A stretch of DNA of 64,000 nt from Chitinophagaceae bacterium (GTDB lineage: Bacteria; Bacteroidota; Bacteroidia; Chitinophagales; Chitinophagaceae): assembly GCA_016720775.1 (NCBI GenBank), contig JADKJX010000004.1, forward strand, positions 507,088 to 571,087, in the 5' to 3' direction. Of the stretch, positions 62,585-64,000 are shown piece by piece. Numbering within the stretch: the stretch's first letter is position 1; every line of letters starts with the position of its first letter. Position numbers and translations under genes: made by a program. Under the pieces are notes generated by a model. The model was given only the letters and a program-made list of their open reading frames with translations, was not told the DNA's origin and did no database searches.

Positions 62585-62605
62585 ACCGGCCAGAATTCAG
62601 CCGGT
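62585..62605. terminator. Bidirectional terminator between convergent genes
   Basis: ACCGGC (62585-62590) and GCCGGT (62600-62605) form a 6-bp stem with a 9-nt loop. T-rich tails exist on both sides (CATTTTAAA on plus; TATTTTTTG on minus). It lies between the 62526 and 62628 stops. Confidence 0.6.
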
Positions 62606-62627
62606 CATTTTAAATTCCATAATAAGA

Positions 62628-63172
62628 TTATTTACCCGGCGGCGGCAGCACACCTTTGCGCACGGCCTGGAACATCATGTTCACTTTCCCTTCTTTATTG
62701 AAACGCCAGGTTTCCTGCAGGCTAACGGTATCTACCTTACCAGCCTGGTTTGTTTGTATCTCGTTGCCCCAAACAGCTACCCAGTTTTCATTTTTGTCGG
62801 TGCTTTTTACTGCAAAAACAGCTTCCACATTTGCTTCCATTTTTGTAAAGGAACTGCGGTATGCCTGCATTCCTTTCATCAGCGTATCGGTTGGCCCCAT
62901 CATACTGGAACCATCCGCCAGGAAAAAGGCCACTGTGTCGGCAAAGTGTCCCCTGCTTGCTGACAGGTCTCCTTTTTTCCAATCCTGCCACAGCGCCAGG
63001 ACAGTTTCGGTGTTTTTAGCAGAATCCATTACAAACGAAGCAGAATACGTTGGCGTCATACCATGCATATCTGCTGGTACCATGGCCTTGGCTTCAGCAG
63101 CAGCCCCCGCAGGCTTTTCGTTGTTACAGGCAATAAAGGCAACTGCACAGAACAGTACAAGAAATTTTTCAT
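62628..63172 (-). CDS. Lipoprotein with SnoaL/NTF2-like fold, frameshifted at start
   Basis: The readable frame (from 63083, MVPADMHGMTPTYSASFVMD) has a SnoaL/NTF2-like pattern (VLALWQDWKKGDLSASRGHF, LMKGMQAYRSSFTKME, NWVAVWGNEIQTNQAGKVDT, LQETWRFNKEGKVNMMFQAV). The natural start is at 63172: MKKFLVLFCAVAFIAC followed by NNEKPAGAAAEAKAMVPADM, a classic lipoprotein signal. It needs one extra A in the A5 run at 63165-63169. Small ligand-binding or lyase-like fold; substrate unknown. Confidence 0.72.
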
Positions 63173-63493
63173 AATTTTTCTGTTTATGTTTTATTTAAAA
63201 TGGAAGGTTCAGGGGGAAGCGGGGTAAGGTAATTTTTTTTAACCGAAAATCGTAGCTTTTATCAGCCAGGAAGGCGGAGTTGATCCCATAAAAAATTTTA
63301 CGTTCGAAATTTTAATATTACTGGGAGAACACTTGCCAGATAAGTGACATGCCAGGTCGAATGACCGGGGTAGAAACTTATGCACAATGAGCCAGTGAAG
63401 ATGCAGATCCTTCCTGATAAGTATCACTAAATCCCGTATCCGGTATCAGCAGTTTAAGGATGTTTCGTAGGCACTTTGGTTAGACTGTCATTT
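63173..63493. other. 321-bp intergenic region with dispersed repeat
   Basis: It holds dispersed repeat copy B (63279-63352) and the shared TTCCTGATAAGTATCACTAA block (63411-63430). Nothing else recognisable. Confidence 0.5.
63279..63352 (+). repeat. Dispersed intergenic repeat, copy B
   Basis: The element reads TTGATCCCATAAA, then TTTTACGTTCGAAATTTTAA and CTGGGAGAACACTTGCCAGA. It matches copy A at 26807 along its left half and copy D at 61581 along its right half, so it links the family. Confidence 0.5.
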
Positions 63494-64000
63494 ATGAAAC
63501 TAATATATGCCGCTGTCCTGCTGCTGGTATTGGTATGCAGCAAGTACAGTTTTCCCAGGTATGGAACCCGGGTAAAGTTCTGGAGAGAAAGGCCATTAAT
63601 AAAACCACCGGGCCATCAACAAAAAAGCCGACGGGCCATCGACAAAGTGCGTTCAATAAAAGAACGACCCGAAGACAACCGATAATAAAGCTGTTGCCCC
63701 AAAACAATCCAAAAAGATACCGTCATAGATCCTGCCGGAAATACGCAGCCTCCTTTACACGGCATATTCCAGATACGATTTCGTTCCGGGAGAAAAGAGT
63801 GATCTGTTCGATGATTTCAGCCAGGATGCTGTAGGTGATTTTCCTTTGTGGACGGCCAATGCCGCAGGCAAGTAAATACGTTGGAATATCGCAACTGGAA
63901 ATGTATCGCCTGAACGGCACCGACGGAAATTATTTCTATTTAAAGAATATCAATTTCCCAAAACTATATCATCGAATTTGATATTGTTCCTAAAAGACCG
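63494..64000 (+). pseudogene. OmpA-family protein, partial and multiply frameshifted
   Basis: MKLIYAAVLLLVLVCSKYSF starts at 63494, a signal-like N-terminus. After that the frame breaks many times. The hallmark segments of the OmpA-family group are visible in other frames: QVWNPGKVLERKA, YSRYDFVPGEK, FDDFSQDAVGDFPLWTANAA and FPKNYIIEFDIVPKRP (last with one added base). Most joins are repaired by one base in a homopolymer (e.g. T4 to T5 near 63552, G3 to G4 near 63611 and 63635). The gene continues past the window edge. Heaviest indel density in the window. Confidence 0.62.

Noticed and set aside
1..64000. tRNA, rRNA, prophage or transposon genes
   Set aside because: No cloverleaf-like, integrase, transposase, terminase or capsid signatures were seen by eye on either strand.

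Overview
The window looks like one contiguous piece of a Bacteroidota chromosome, most likely family Chitinophagaceae (inferred, no search was run). Supporting signs are type IX secretion (T9SS) C-terminal sorting domains of both the IFPNP type and the FTPNGDG type, SprB-like repeats, many lipoproteins with short lipoboxes, Bacteroidota-style TAnnTTTG promoter boxes instead of strong Shine-Dalgarno sites, and families common in that group (DUF1501/DUF1800 pair, DUF5686, 2TM domain, DUF4342, CbpM). No rRNA, tRNA, CRISPR array, prophage, transposase or conjugation gene was seen.

Layout. 1-455 holds the N-terminus of a type II topoisomerase ATPase subunit (ParE-like). 0.8-8.9 kb is a mixed metabolic and envelope region: lipoproteins, an SDR enzyme, a DUF1028 protein, a rhodanese-thioredoxin lipoprotein, an arginase-family enzyme, a small outer-membrane barrel, NagA and a DoxX protein. 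9-16.4 kb on the minus strand carries the DUF1501/DUF1800 pair, a membrane protein and an S9 peptidase. 16.8-23.4 kb is a formate dehydrogenase island: mobA, fdhD and a DUF7009-like gene on plus, converging with a NuoEF-like diaphorase subunit and the large molybdopterin subunit on minus. 27.1-29.2 kb is a sulfur operon: an SQR-like flavoprotein, TusE/DsrC and DsrE2. 30.9-34.5 kb is a broken T9SS type B surface protein. 34.7-49 kb is a run of single genes: cupin, secreted caspase-like protease, M1 peptidase, VOC, OsmC, a DUF4242 protein beside a DUF4242-cyclase-AraC regulator, a 2OG oxygenase, a lactonase-type propeller and an ORF6N gene. 49-64 kb is mainly envelope and surface genes: DUF5686 barrel, OmpA/TSP3 protein, FN3/propeller lipoprotein, cyclase-family enzyme, cbpA-cbpM, a second large T9SS type B protein and a truncated OmpA-family gene.

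Two themes cut across the window. First, many genes from about 30 kb rightward are broken by single-base indels, nearly all of which restore a good protein if one base is added to a homopolymer. Density peaks in the last 500 bp, which points to uncorrected sequencing error near a contig end rather than widespread gene decay. Second, several intergenic regions hold palindromes built from degenerate repeats of a short word (GCAAAG, CACGAAG, CACATAG, CCAGTAT, GTTAAT). They share an architecture but not a sequence. With a dispersed element family, a tandem AAACCTATAAGGT array and a nested hairpin at 61.7 kb, these are the best candidates for undescribed structure.
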